Origin: a virus
Reading direction: 5' to 3' (one strand)
Length of the DNA: 48,262 nt
IMG/VR virus record: IMGVR_UViG_3300042560_002526
Coordinates: 1-48,262 of that record
Shown here piece by piece: positions 7,144 through 12,663 of this stretch (the first letter of the stretch is position 1; every line of letters starts with the position of its first letter). Under the pieces are notes generated by a model. The model made no database searches. It had not been told where the DNA came from and saw nothing but the letters and a program-made list of their open reading frames with translations. The position numbers were made by a program, and so were the translations under genes.

Positions 7144-7758
7144 ATGTATTTGTTCATGGACACGGAAACCGGCGGGCTAACGCCAGACCGTAGTTTGCTT
7201 ACGGCGTCGTTTATTCCGGTGGACAAGAATTTCGGCATTATGCCGCTTACGTATTTCGATCCGCTAATGCAGCGGACAGAGCACGCTGAGTGCGGCCTGT
7301 ATCTGGCTATTAAGCCGGAGACGTACGTCATCGACCAAGAGGCGTTAGCCGTTAACAAAATCAACATCGCCGAGCACGAGCGCGACGCGGTACCGGTCGA
7401 CATGGCTCGCCGGCTGATCAACAGTTTTGTAGAAGCCGCGCGCAAAGAATCCGGCAAAAAGTATCTGGTCCCCGCCGGTCACAATGTGGCGTTTGACGTG
7501 CAGTTTTTGAAAGCGCAAATCTTCACTGAAGAAGAGTGGGACCGGTTGTTCACGTACCCGTTTCTGGACACAGCGTCTGCTGCGCGGTTCCTCAACGCAG
7601 CTGGGGCTATTGACGGCGGGTACTCGCTGACCACGATGCGGTCCAAGTTTTTGAGCGCCGATTTTGGAGTTGCGCACAACGCAGAAGTGGATAATCTGAC
7701 GACTATCGCGTTGGCTCAAAAGCTCACTGAATTCGTTCAACGGCGCGCCAGCGCCTAA
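7144..7758 (+). CDS. DnaQ-like 3'-5' exonuclease (DEDDh family), 204 aa
   Basis: All four exonuclease motifs of the RNase H-like DEDD family are visible. Motif I is D6-T-E8-T-G-G at the very N-terminus; motif II is GHNVAFD with D118; motif III is HNAEVD with H178 and D183, which marks the DEDDh subgroup of DnaQ and RNase T. The family removes nucleotides from 3' ends using two metal ions and serves proofreading, DNA repair or RNA turnover. At 204 residues it is a stand-alone exonuclease domain with a moderate insertion (about residues 40-90). The phage polymerase in this window has its own exonuclease domain, so this enzyme may serve recombination or nucleic-acid degradation instead. Confidence 0.85.
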   Translation: MYLFMDTETGGLTPDRSLLTASFIPVDKNFGIMPLTYFDPLMQRTEHAECGLYLAIKPETYVIDQEALAVNKINIAEHERDAVPVDMARRLINSFVEAARKESGKKYLVPAGHNVAFDVQFLKAQIFTEEEWDRLFTYPFLDTASAARFLNAAGAIDGGYSLTTMRSKFLSADFGVAHNAEVDNLTTIALAQKLTEFVQRRASA

Positions 7759-7856
7759 ATCGCGTCAAACTTCCGCGATCTGGCACCCTAGTCATGAGTG
7801 GGTCATAACCGTGAAGCGTACAGCAAAGAAAGGTGATACTCCAATTTGTGTGTGCG

Positions 7857-7871
7857 AAGCCGTGGTATAAA
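7857..7871 (+). promoter_or_regulatory. possible extended -10 promoter for the tRNA
   Basis: TGGTATAAA at 7863-7871 gives an extended -10 element (TGn followed by TATAAA), about 20 bases before the tRNA. I see no clear -35 box at the right spacing, which extended -10 promoters can lack. The rest of the gap 7759-7891 holds nothing else I can support. Confidence 0.4.
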
Positions 7872-7891
7872 AGGACGTTACCGCGCGAAGC

Positions 7892-7962
7892 TGCCCGATG
7901 GTGTAACGGTAGCACAAGAGATTTTGGCTCTCTTAGTCTAGGTTCGAATCCTAGTCGGGCAT
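7892..7962 (+). tRNA. tRNA-Gln (anticodon UUG)
   Basis: A complete cloverleaf: seven-base acceptor stem TGCCCGA/TCGGGCA, a four-base D stem, a five-base anticodon stem AGAGA/TCTCT around the loop TTTTGGC (anticodon TTG), a short variable loop, and a perfect T arm CTAGG-TTCGAAT-CCTAG. The U1-A72 first pair is a known glutamine identity feature. CCA is not encoded. It reads CAA (and CAG by wobble). Confidence 0.95.
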
Positions 7963-7963
7963 T
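7939..7963 (+). repeat. direct repeat copy 1: 3' end of the tRNA-Gln
   Basis: These 25 bases cover the T arm, the 3' acceptor strand and the discriminator of the tRNA. The identical 25 bases recur at 8522-8546, so the pair brackets the gene between them. Confidence 0.9.
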
Positions 7964-7975
7964 CGGAGGTTTTAA

Positions 7976-8524
7976 ATGAGTACTAGCGTAAATCTTTGGG
8001 ATCAGCTAGACGTACCGCACAAAGGTTGGATTTTTTTAGACGTTATAGATACGGAAACAGCAGAAGCAACCTGCGAGATGTGCGGAAACGAGCGTATTCG
8101 TTATGTACATATGATGGCGCACGCAGATTACGCCGCACGACTCAGTGTTGGTTGTGTGTGCGCCGAAAAAATGGCAGATGATTATGTTAACCCGCGTCGT
8201 CGCGAACGTAAATTGCGCAATGCTGCTGCAAAACGCATTCGCGACAAAAAACGTGAACTTGAAAATAAAGAAACGCGGCGACAACAAATACTTGACGCGG
8301 TGTGGCAAGAATCAAAAAACGGCAATCCGTATTTGCGCATAAATCTATACTACAGCGACAGTAGCCACATCTGGACGCGAAAAATTCACGCTGTAGTAGT
8401 CAAATCAAAATTTACAGCTTCTTGGGCATTCTCTGTCGATGGCGTGTTTTCATCGTATAAGCACGCCAGCATAAACGCGGCGATGGCGGCGGCAAAACAA
8501 GAAATTTTGCGCAAATTTGTTTAG
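7976..8524 (+). CDS. zinc-finger protein of a mobile-context family, 182 aa
   Basis: The N-terminal half has two cysteine clusters, CEMCG and VGCVCAEKM, separated by an RYVHMMAHADY segment, which together look like a metal site. The middle is a long basic helix (RRRERKLRNAAAKRIRDKKRE) and the C-terminal part is a beta-type domain. I recall similar proteins (WxxLDVPHxGW...CEMCG...IRYVH...VGCVCA) in bacterial plasmids, islands and phages, all of unknown function. A GGAGG site stands six bases before the ATG. The gene starts 13 bases after a tRNA, and its stop codon lies inside a second copy of that tRNA's 3' end, so it looks inserted at the tRNA. Role unknown; nucleic-acid contact is likely. 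Confidence 0.8.
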   Translation: MSTSVNLWDQLDVPHKGWIFLDVIDTETAEATCEMCGNERIRYVHMMAHADYAARLSVGCVCAEKMADDYVNPRRRERKLRNAAAKRIRDKKRELENKETRRQQILDAVWQESKNGNPYLRINLYYSDSSHIWTRKIHAVVVKSKFTASWAFSVDGVFSSYKHASINAAMAAAKQEILRKFV

Positions 8525-8546
8525 GTTCGAATCCTAGTCGGGCATT
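8522..8546 (+). repeat. direct repeat copy 2: tRNA-Gln 3' fragment
   Basis: An exact 25-base copy of the tRNA-Gln 3' end (T arm, acceptor 3' strand, discriminator). No D or anticodon arm precedes it, so it is not a second tRNA. Its first three bases serve as the TAG stop codon of the upstream gene. This is the arrangement left when an element inserts at a tRNA 3' end, or after a partial duplication. Confidence 0.9.
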
Positions 8547-8573
8547 GGTTTAATTTTACTTTTGGAGAACAAC

Positions 8574-8894
8574 ATGATTAAAAACAATTTGGTGTACCAG
8601 TCTTATCGTTCGGCTAAGCAAAAGACAGAGCGGCGTTTAGTTGGATTGCCGCTGCGTAAGCATTTAATCAAAAACATTTGTCGCGTCATGAAGGAGTATG
8701 CTCCGCTTGTTGGCGTAACTCAAAAAGAAATTGCTGCCGACATTAAGGCTATTCAGGCGTGGAAACTTGATGCGGTGACAGATTGGTACTTCCTATACGA
8801 CGCGCTTGGGTCTTCTTCTCGCCTTGATATTGAACTGCTTGATTTTTGTTCTTATGCGCGGTCGCGCTGGTGGTACAACCAACTTTCGCGGTAG
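8574..8894 (+). CDS. hypothetical basic protein, 106 aa
   Basis: A basic, helical protein starting MIKNNLVYQSYRSAKQK, with a possible helix-turn-helix-like segment near residues 40-60 (MKEYAPLVGVTQKEIAADIKAI). It ends in aromatic residues (SRWWYNQLSR). The ATG at 8574 has GGAG seven bases upstream (an earlier in-frame TTG is part of that ribosome site). It lies between the tRNA fragment repeat and the tRNA-like RNA. The VTQKEIAADI segment resembles a DNA-recognition helix pair, but the match is too short for a firm call. Confidence 0.65.
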   Translation: MIKNNLVYQSYRSAKQKTERRLVGLPLRKHLIKNICRVMKEYAPLVGVTQKEIAADIKAIQAWKLDAVTDWYFLYDALGSSSRLDIELLDFCSYARSRWWYNQLSR

Positions 8895-8910
8895 AGTATT
8901 TTTTGGTTTT

Positions 8911-9051
8911 TGATCGGCTCCTCAGTGACAGCGACTAAGGCGGCGCTTTGGTGCGCCGGTACCCAACAGCCACGTGCTTGACCTAACCCGACGGGGTGAA
9001 CTACACAGCATGCCGGTGAGGTACATAGCGGGTGCAATTCCCGCCCGATCA
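8911..9051 (+). ncRNA. tRNA-like structured RNA with a very large variable domain
   Basis: The segment folds like a tRNA with one oversized arm. A seven-base outer stem pairs 8911-8917 (TGATCGG) with 9045-9051 (CCGATCA). A D-like hairpin pairs 8920-8926 with 8934-8940 with one mismatch. A six-base hairpin follows (CGGCGC 8941-8946 with 8953-8958, loop TTTGGT). Then comes a large domain closed by GTACC 8959-8963 with GGTAC 9020-9024, containing CGTGCT/AGCATG (8973-8978, 9007-9012, one G-U) and ACCC/GGGT (8986-8997). Last is a T-arm-like hairpin GCGGG-TGCAATT-CCCGC (9028-9044) that abuts the outer stem exactly as in tRNA. The bases after it, ATTCGGAGG, also follow the real tRNA here. Family unknown. 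Confidence 0.5.
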
Positions 9052-9103
9052 ATTCGGAGGCTGACGTTAGAGTTACAAAAATTTGTTTAATAAGGACGCA
9101 GTA

Positions 9104-9412
9104 ATGACATTCAACGAACTGGAAGAGAAGGTACTGCAGTGGGCGATAGACCGAAAGATCATCCCCAACAGCAATCCGACAGCGCAACTCATGAAGACGA
9201 TGTCGGAGTTGGGCGAGTTAGCCGACGCCACGCTCAAGGACAATCGACACGGCATTGTGGACGGCGTTGGCGACGTGCTGGTGACACTGATTCTGTACTG
9301 CAAATTACAAGAAATCAGCGTAGCGGCATGTTTAGGCCGTGCCTACGATGAGATTAAAGATAGAAAAGGCACTTTAACACCAGAAGGTATTTTTGTGAAG
9401 GAGACAGCATGA
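9104..9412 (+). CDS. MazG-like nucleotide pyrophosphohydrolase, 102 aa
   Basis: The sequence matches the all-alpha MazG/dUTPase superfamily. Helix two holds SELGELADA with E35 and E38, and helix three holds DGVGDVLVTLILYC with D53 and D57, together the ExxE...D/ExxD metal site. MazG enzymes hydrolyse (d)NTPs to monophosphates and pyrophosphate; phage MazG proteins have been proposed to clean nucleotide pools or to alter alarmone signalling. At 102 residues it is a single-domain form, like most phage versions. The ATG has AAGGA nine bases upstream; an in-frame TTG further up lies at the edge of the structured RNA. Its stop overlaps the start of the next gene by four bases. Confidence 0.8.
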   Translation: MTFNELEEKVLQWAIDRKIIPNSNPTAQLMKTMSELGELADATLKDNRHGIVDGVGDVLVTLILYCKLQEISVAACLGRAYDEIKDRKGTLTPEGIFVKETA

Positions 9413-9687
9413 TCGATCCAAATAAAGTAATAAATGACTGCGAGCAAGCCGATCATATTATGCAGGATCAACGGGCCGAAATTGATCGGCTCAAGGAAGC
9501 CATCCGCCGCCTCGCTGACCAAGACGCCACGCTCTCGGTGTGCAACGGCAACGTGATTGTGACGATGGACGCCACTCTCACCGACGAGGAGCGGGAGGCG
9601 GTGGAGTGGGCGGAAGAACTCGCTGGAAACTGCGAAGAGTTTGATCGCGTGAACACGCTGCGCAACCTACTAGAGAGAACGAAGTGA
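9409..9687 (+). CDS. LTDEER-module small protein, 92 aa
   Basis: The N-terminal 40 residues form a likely coiled coil (AEIDRLKEAIRRLADQ). The C-terminal part carries the module LTDEEREAVEWAEELAG...TLRNLLERTK that recurs in three other proteins in this stretch (starting at 9684, 9944 and 11354). The gene starts in an ATGA overlap with the MazG gene. The module is helical and has no catalytic residues I can point to. From memory, the same LTDxER...LLERL pattern is frequent in small proteins of Planctomycetes genomes. The base composition of the gene looks more G+C-rich than the genes before it. Function unknown. Confidence 0.75.
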   Translation: MIDPNKVINDCEQADHIMQDQRAEIDRLKEAIRRLADQDATLSVCNGNVIVTMDATLTDEEREAVEWAEELAGNCEEFDRVNTLRNLLERTK

Positions 9688-9947
9688 CTAAAACACAATG
9701 TCAAGTTCCGTCGCAAATAAACGTGACGCTCACAGACGAGCAGCGAGAGTCATTGCGGGCGTCCTTGTCAGGCGGTGCAGGAGGCCCGCTGGTTCATCCA
9801 CCGCAGCCCGCGCTCACCGCCGATGAGTGGGAAGCCGTCTGGCTGGCAATCGGAATGTTCGCGGAAGGGCCGGAGCATATCAAGCGACATGAGGAAATGG
9901 CCGACACGCTGCGCAACCTGCTGGAGCGGCTAGGAGGTGCAAAGTGA
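9684..9947 (+). CDS. LTDEER-module small protein, 87 aa
   Basis: A paralogue of its neighbours: VTLTDEQRESLRASL near residue 11 is followed by a second helical unit (LTADEWEAVWLAIGMFAEG) and the closing TLRNLLERLGGAK. It thus carries the module twice, the first copy truncated. It starts with GTG in a GTGA overlap with the gene before and ends in a GTGA overlap with the gene after, so all three are coupled. One copy of the hairpin repeat described elsewhere (core at 9786-9795) lies inside this gene. Part of the likely transferred block; no function known. Confidence 0.7.
   Translation: MTKTQCQVPSQINVTLTDEQRESLRASLSGGAGGPLVHPPQPALTADEWEAVWLAIGMFAEGPEHIKRHEEMADTLRNLLERLGGAK
9697..9717 (+). repeat. 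imperfect 21-base direct repeat, left copy
   Basis: These 21 bases (AATGTCAAGTT followed by a variable pair and GTCGCAAA) match 11664-11684 at 18 of 21 positions. The two copies bracket most of the cassette-like block. Confidence 0.5.
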
Positions 9948-10252
9948 GCGACACAAACAAGCCTGTGGCATGGGCAGTGACGCCGAACGGCCGCGACGAG
10001 GAGATTGACTGCGAGTTCATCTACCCTGACGCCGCGACTGCCGGAGACGTTGCGCTGGGTTGCGATGGCGTGGTGTTGCCGCTCTTTCGTCCGAAGCCAC
10101 CGCCTGCCACCACGCTCACCGACGAGGAGCGGGAGGCGTTGAATCGCGGAATCGACGCGTTGTACGGCGTGGAGGACGTATCGGATGGTGCGTGCCGCAG
10201 AGACGATGCCGCAGCGAGGACGCTCCTCGCGTTACTGGAACGACTGAAGTGA
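9944..10252 (+). CDS. two-part LTDEER-module protein, 102 aa
   Basis: The first half has the pattern KPVAWAVTPNG...VVLPLFRPKP, a small beta-type unit; the second half is the LTDEEREALNRGID...LLALLERLK helical module. The same two-part layout recurs in the protein at 11354-11665 (CAWAV...VPLYRSP then LTDEER). This suggests a real domain pair, not chance. It starts with GTG in a four-base overlap with the preceding gene. No enzyme motif is visible. A role as a small adaptor or host-taking-over factor is possible but unsupported. Confidence 0.7.
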   Translation: MSDTNKPVAWAVTPNGRDEEIDCEFIYPDAATAGDVALGCDGVVLPLFRPKPPPATTLTDEEREALNRGIDALYGVEDVSDGACRRDDAAARTLLALLERLK

Positions 10253-10259
10253 GAACGAT

Positions 10260-10296
10260 GCGATCTGCGGCGCAGTCCCCTCAATCGCGTGGTTCT
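10260..10296 (+). repeat. hairpin repeat element a
   Basis: An outer stem GCGAT (10260-10264) pairs with ATCGC (10284-10288), and the 3' side runs into the shared core ATCGCGTGGTTCT (10284-10296). It separates the stop of the 9944 gene from the next small gene. It is one of six related elements in this stretch. Confidence 0.65.
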
Positions 10297-10310
10297 GGAG
10301 ACACACACAC

Positions 10311-10478
10311 ATGACAATCACTCAAATAATCGGTGCTGCACTGATCGCATCCCCCTTTGCGGGCGTTGCGGTGTTGTGCCACATGCACGGCGGCTGGCCC
10401 GCCGTTGCTGTAGTGTTTGGGGCGAGCGGAGCCGTTGTTGCTGTTATCGCACTTGGGTGCCGACTTCTGGTTCCATAA
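10311..10478 (+). CDS. small membrane protein with two hydrophobic segments, 55 aa
   Basis: ATG start, 55 codons, stop TAA. Two hydrophobic stretches (roughly residues 5-23 and 30-50) are separated by a short HMHGGWP turn, which predicts a two-span helical hairpin with a short basic tail (CRLLVP). Ribosome-site evidence is weak: only GGAG about ten bases upstream. It lies between hairpin repeats a and b, as one unit of the cassette-like array. Tiny two-span proteins in phages include holins and membrane effectors, but nothing here decides. Confidence 0.5.
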   Translation: MTITQIIGAALIASPFAGVAVLCHMHGGWPAVAVVFGASGAVVAVIALGCRLLVP

Positions 10479-10483
10479 CGCTT

Positions 10484-10519
10484 GCGATCTGCGGCTCGTC
10501 CGCAGCATCGCGTGGTTCT
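10484..10519 (+). repeat. hairpin repeat element b
   Basis: A near-perfect hairpin: GCGAT (10484-10488) with ATCGC (10507-10511) outside, CTGCGG (10489-10494) with CCGCAG (10500-10505) inside, and a five-base loop. The 3' arm continues into the core ATCGCGTGGTTCT (10507-10519). It shares its left arm GCGATCTGCGGC with element a. Confidence 0.7.
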
Positions 10520-10532
10520 CTCAGGGAGTCTG

Positions 10533-10730
10533 GTGCGATCAATGAGATGGTTCATCTGCAAAAACCACAGCGGCGAGAAGTTTGTGAAACGCTGGTACGC
10601 GATCTGGCCGGTGACGGTCAAGGGTGAGACGCGATGGTTGGAGTGGGTCGCCGTGGAATACCGGAGGGTGTTCTACGTCGGCAAGGATCACATTCAGCAC
10701 GGGGAGCAGGCGGTTCGGTTTGTGAGTTGA
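10533..10730 (+). CDS. hypothetical small basic protein, 65 aa
   Basis: I place the start at the GTG at 10533, five bases after GGGAG; an ATG at 10542 is an alternative. The product is basic and aromatic, with many Trp, Tyr and Val residues (RWYAIWPVTVKG, WLEWVAVEYRRVFYVG), and looks like a small beta barrel or SH3-like fold. No family recognised. It lies between hairpin repeats b and c in the cassette-like array. Confidence 0.55.
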   Translation: MRSMRWFICKNHSGEKFVKRWYAIWPVTVKGETRWLEWVAVEYRRVFYVGKDHIQHGEQAVRFVS

Positions 10731-10760
10731 GAGAACACGCAGGATCAGGAGCGGCGAACA

Positions 10761-10994
10761 ATGAGCGATGACAACACGCAGGACGGTGCCGAGCCGTCTC
10801 CTGCATCCGCTGGTTATCCGCAGCAAGTCGCCTGCGACGCTTGCGGTGGTTCTGGAAAGTTCTGCGTAGGGGAGACATTGGTCAGCCGCGACATGGCGAT
10901 AGACGCAGAGTGTCCGTCGCTTGAGGGCACGCACTACGAGTACGAGTTCGCGCGGTGCCCGGCTTGCGGCGGCGACGGTTGGGTTCTTGGATAA
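10761..10994 (+). CDS. DnaJ-type zinc-finger small protein, 77 aa
   Basis: Two CxxCxGxG-like units, CDACGGSGKF and CPACGGDGWV, stand about 45 residues apart, the pattern that in DnaJ forms a zinc-binding hairpin. The linker is acidic. Such stand-alone knuckle pairs occur in many small phage and bacterial proteins and probably bind one zinc. The codons for residues 6-19 coincide with a copy of the hairpin repeat (10778-10817), so the repeat is translated here as ordinary protein. AGGA lies at a loose distance upstream of the ATG. Role unknown. Confidence 0.7.
   Translation: MSDDNTQDGAEPSPASAGYPQQVACDACGGSGKFCVGETLVSRDMAIDAECPSLEGTHYEYEFARCPACGGDGWVLG
10778..10817 (+). repeat. hairpin repeat element c (inside a gene)
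   Basis: GCAGGA (10778-10783) pairs with TCCTGC (10799-10804), with CGG/CCG inside, and the 3' side continues into ATCCGCTGGTTAT (10805-10817), one base off the usual core. It lies in the first 20 codons of the DnaJ-type zinc gene. Confidence 0.55.
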
Positions 10995-11000
10995 CGACAA

Positions 11001-11042
11001 GGATAAGCGGCGGCTTCGCCGTCCGCTTCATCCGCTGGTTCT
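11001..11042 (+). repeat. hairpin repeat element d
   Basis: GGAT (11001-11004) pairs with ATCC (11030-11033), AAGCGG (11005-11010) with CCGCTT (11023-11028), and CGGC with GCCG around a TTC loop. The core ATCCGCTGGTTCT ends at 11042. It fills the gap between the zinc gene and the next gene; no T-run follows, so it is not a standard terminator. Confidence 0.7.
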
Positions 11043-11061
11043 GCGTCAAACGAGGTGAGAC

Positions 11062-11307
11062 ATGAGAACGCTTGAAGACGAAGAAGACCCCTTCATTCCG
11101 ACTCCGTCAGAGGCTCGTCGCTTCGGGCGGCTGGACAAGATGCCGGAACATAAGCGACTGAAGGCGACAGTGCGGATGTTTTTGGATGCGATCAGGTGTG
11201 TGCCGATGCGGGCGATTGACTGCGATCAACTTCTGGTAAGTGAACTGTTGAACCGTCTGCACGATGAAACAAAACCAAACCGCAAGAAGAAGCGTCGCGC
11301 AAAGTGA
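11062..11307 (+). CDS. hypothetical basic helical protein, 81 aa
   Basis: The ATG has AGGTGA four to nine bases upstream. The N-terminus is acidic (LEDEEDPF), the rest is helical with one amphipathic helix (LKATVRMFLDAIRC) and a final basic tail (KPNRKKKRRAK) that suggests contact with nucleic acid. No known motif. It follows hairpin element d directly and precedes the second two-part LTDEER protein. Function unknown. Confidence 0.65.
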   Translation: MRTLEDEEDPFIPTPSEARRFGRLDKMPEHKRLKATVRMFLDAIRCVPMRAIDCDQLLVSELLNRLHDETKPNRKKKRRAK

Positions 11308-11353
11308 CGCAGAACGCCAGAGATGAATGGCTGCGAACACAGGAGCATGACAC

Positions 11354-11665
11354 ATGACAGACGAAAATGAGCAGTCCATTCCATCGCGTGGTTCTCACGG
11401 GGAGCCGTGCGCGTGGGCTGTGGTGCTTGCTGACGGCCAGCGAATCTACGATGTCTATGGCATCGAAGAAGAGGCCAAGGCGATTGACGAGGCAGTTACT
11501 GGGAATCACGGCATCGTCCCGCTCTACCGCTCTCCCACGCTCACCGACGAGGAACGCGAGGCGCTTGCTGAAGCGATTGGAGCCTACAACGACAACGACG
11601 ACGACGAGGAATGTGCTAAGATTGCGGCCACGCTTCACGGCTTACTGAAGCGGCTGGGCGGTTAA
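11354..11665 (+). CDS. two-part LTDEER-module protein, 103 aa
   Basis: Same layout as the 9944-10252 protein: a beta-type unit (CAWAVVLADGQRIYDVYG...VPLYRSP) followed by the helical module LTDEEREALAEAIGAY...LLKRLGG. DNA identity around the LTDEER codons is also high, so the two are recent paralogues. Codons 9-14 (IPSRGS) fall on a copy of the hairpin-repeat core at 11383-11395. An AGGAG site lies ten bases before the ATG. As elsewhere in this block, the family reminds me of Planctomycetes small proteins. No function known. Confidence 0.7.
   Translation: MTDENEQSIPSRGSHGEPCAWAVVLADGQRIYDVYGIEEEAKAIDEAVTGNHGIVPLYRSPTLTDEEREALAEAIGAYNDNDDDEECAKIAATLHGLLKRLGG
11383..11395 (+). repeat. hairpin repeat core e (inside a gene)
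   Basis: The 13-base core ATCGCGTGGTTCT occurs here exactly as in elements a and b, but the upstream arm is degenerate. It lies within codons 9-14 of the second two-part LTDEER gene. Confidence 0.6.
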
Positions 11666-11684
11666 TGTCAAGTTTTGTTGCAAA
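11664..11684 (+). repeat. imperfect 21-base direct repeat, right copy
   Basis: Matches 9697-9717 at 18 of 21 positions; the three differences are all C to T changes. It starts at the stop codon of the last LTDEER-module gene. Confidence 0.5.
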
Positions 11685-11701
11685 AAAACTAGGAGCAACT
11701 A

Positions 11702-11944
11702 ATGACCGACAAAGAGAAAAACCGCAGTTACATAACAGCATGTGTTTCGTGCGGCGGGCGTATTCAGGTCACAAACGGCGTCAGTGGCAGGCACGAATGC
11801 TCTAAACGGCATGACGCCGCGCAAAAAGCTGCCGACACGCGGGCCTACGATGACGTGCCAACGCGGCGAAAACAATCCCTACTGACGCGGCTTTCAACCG
11901 GGTTTAAAATGCTGGCCGAAAAAGAAGACGACGACCCCGAGTGA
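11702..11944 (+). CDS. small zinc-binding protein, 80 aa
   Basis: An N-terminal CVSCGGRIQVTNGVSGRHEC segment with a following H forms a CxxC...CxxxH metal site, like a small zinc finger. A helical middle and an acidic end (EKEDDDPE) follow. AGGAG sits seven bases before the ATG. The gene resumes the composition of the phage genes outside the cassette block. It may bind nucleic acid or protein; nothing more can be said from sequence. Confidence 0.7.
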   Translation: MTDKEKNRSYITACVSCGGRIQVTNGVSGRHECSKRHDAAQKAADTRAYDDVPTRRKQSLLTRLSTGFKMLAEKEDDDPE

Positions 11945-12016
11945 CCTGTCGCAAAAACGGAAAAATAGCGACAAGTTTTGGCAATATGTCGCCGGTAACA
12001 ACATCAGGAGGATAAC

Positions 12017-12217
12017 GTGACCGACAAAGAAATTGAGCAAAAGTTGAGTTTGTGGGGAGCCGGCCGGCCAAAGACCGCCGAGGGGCAGTTAGCCTTGCAA
12101 GCCGCAGACGTTATTTCCAAACTTCGTGCCGATCTGAAATATGAGCGCGCCCGCGCTGATTTGAATGACCACACTGAAGAATTAAGAGAACTGTACGCAA
12201 AAAATAAGGCGCAATAA
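12017..12217 (+). CDS. coiled-coil small protein, 66 aa
   Basis: A GTG start with a perfect AGGAGG ribosome site (12007-12012) four bases upstream, so it is probably well translated. The product is a single long helix with heptad-like spacing (LQAADVISKLRADLKYERARADLNDHTEELRELYAK), expected to dimerise as a coiled coil. Its stop codon overlaps the next ATG by one base. Role unknown. Confidence 0.7.
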   Translation: MTDKEIEQKLSLWGAGRPKTAEGQLALQAADVISKLRADLKYERARADLNDHTEELRELYAKNKAQ

Positions 12218-12615
12218 TGAGTCCAGAACTTGAACAACAACTGATCAAAAAATACCCTGCGCTATTTCAAGATACAGACAAACCGGCAACGGAAAGTCTG
12301 ATGTGCTTTGGCTGCGAGTGCCGTGACGGCTGGTACAACATTATTGAGAGCGCGTGCGGAATCATTTCTCACTACATCGAGCAACGGCGAAAAACAAACG
12401 ACCTTTCGTCATTTCGCTGGATGCAGATTAAAGAAAAATTCGGCACGCTGCGGCTGTATCACTCCGGCGACGCAGACGAATACATTTTGGGTGTAACTGA
12501 CATGGCGGAAGACCTTTCCGGTTCTGTTTGTGAAGTGTGCGGAAATGTTGGCCAGCTGTGCGGTACTGGGTGGTATCAAACACTCTGCCCTGAGCACGAA
12601 AAGCTTCTTCCGTGA
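12217..12615 (+). CDS. conserved phage protein with C-terminal zinc ribbon, 132 aa
   Basis: The N-terminal part has the phage-typical pattern YPALFQ...CRDGWYNIIESACGIISHYI, then FRWMQIKEKFGTLRLYHSGD. The C-terminal part carries CEVCG and a later TLCPEH, a CxxC...CxxH zinc ribbon. I recall this family as widespread in phages and prophages with no known function. It overlaps the coiled-coil gene by one base. The zinc ribbon suggests nucleic-acid or protein binding. Confidence 0.8.
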   Translation: MSPELEQQLIKKYPALFQDTDKPATESLMCFGCECRDGWYNIIESACGIISHYIEQRRKTNDLSSFRWMQIKEKFGTLRLYHSGDADEYILGVTDMAEDLSGSVCEVCGNVGQLCGTGWYQTLCPEHEKLLP

Positions 12616-12663
12616 TGGCGGTTATCGGCAAAAGCTGGTAGAATATGCCCGAGGAATTTTGCC

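Noticed and set aside
8522-8546. Second tRNA gene
   Set aside because: Only the T arm and 3' acceptor strand are present; the D and anticodon arms are missing.
8911-9051. tRNA interrupted by a group I intron
   Set aside because: The extra sequence is far too short for a group I intron and no P/Q/R/S core elements are seen.
10289-10627. 112-codon + strand frame across hairpin repeats a and b
   Set aside because: It is Cys/Arg/Ser-rich without domain logic and overlaps the membrane-protein frame at 10311 and the repeat elements.
9684-11665. Classical integron cassette array with attC sites
   Set aside because: The repeats do not end in the RYYYAAC and GTTRRRY boxes of attC, and no integrase gene is visible.
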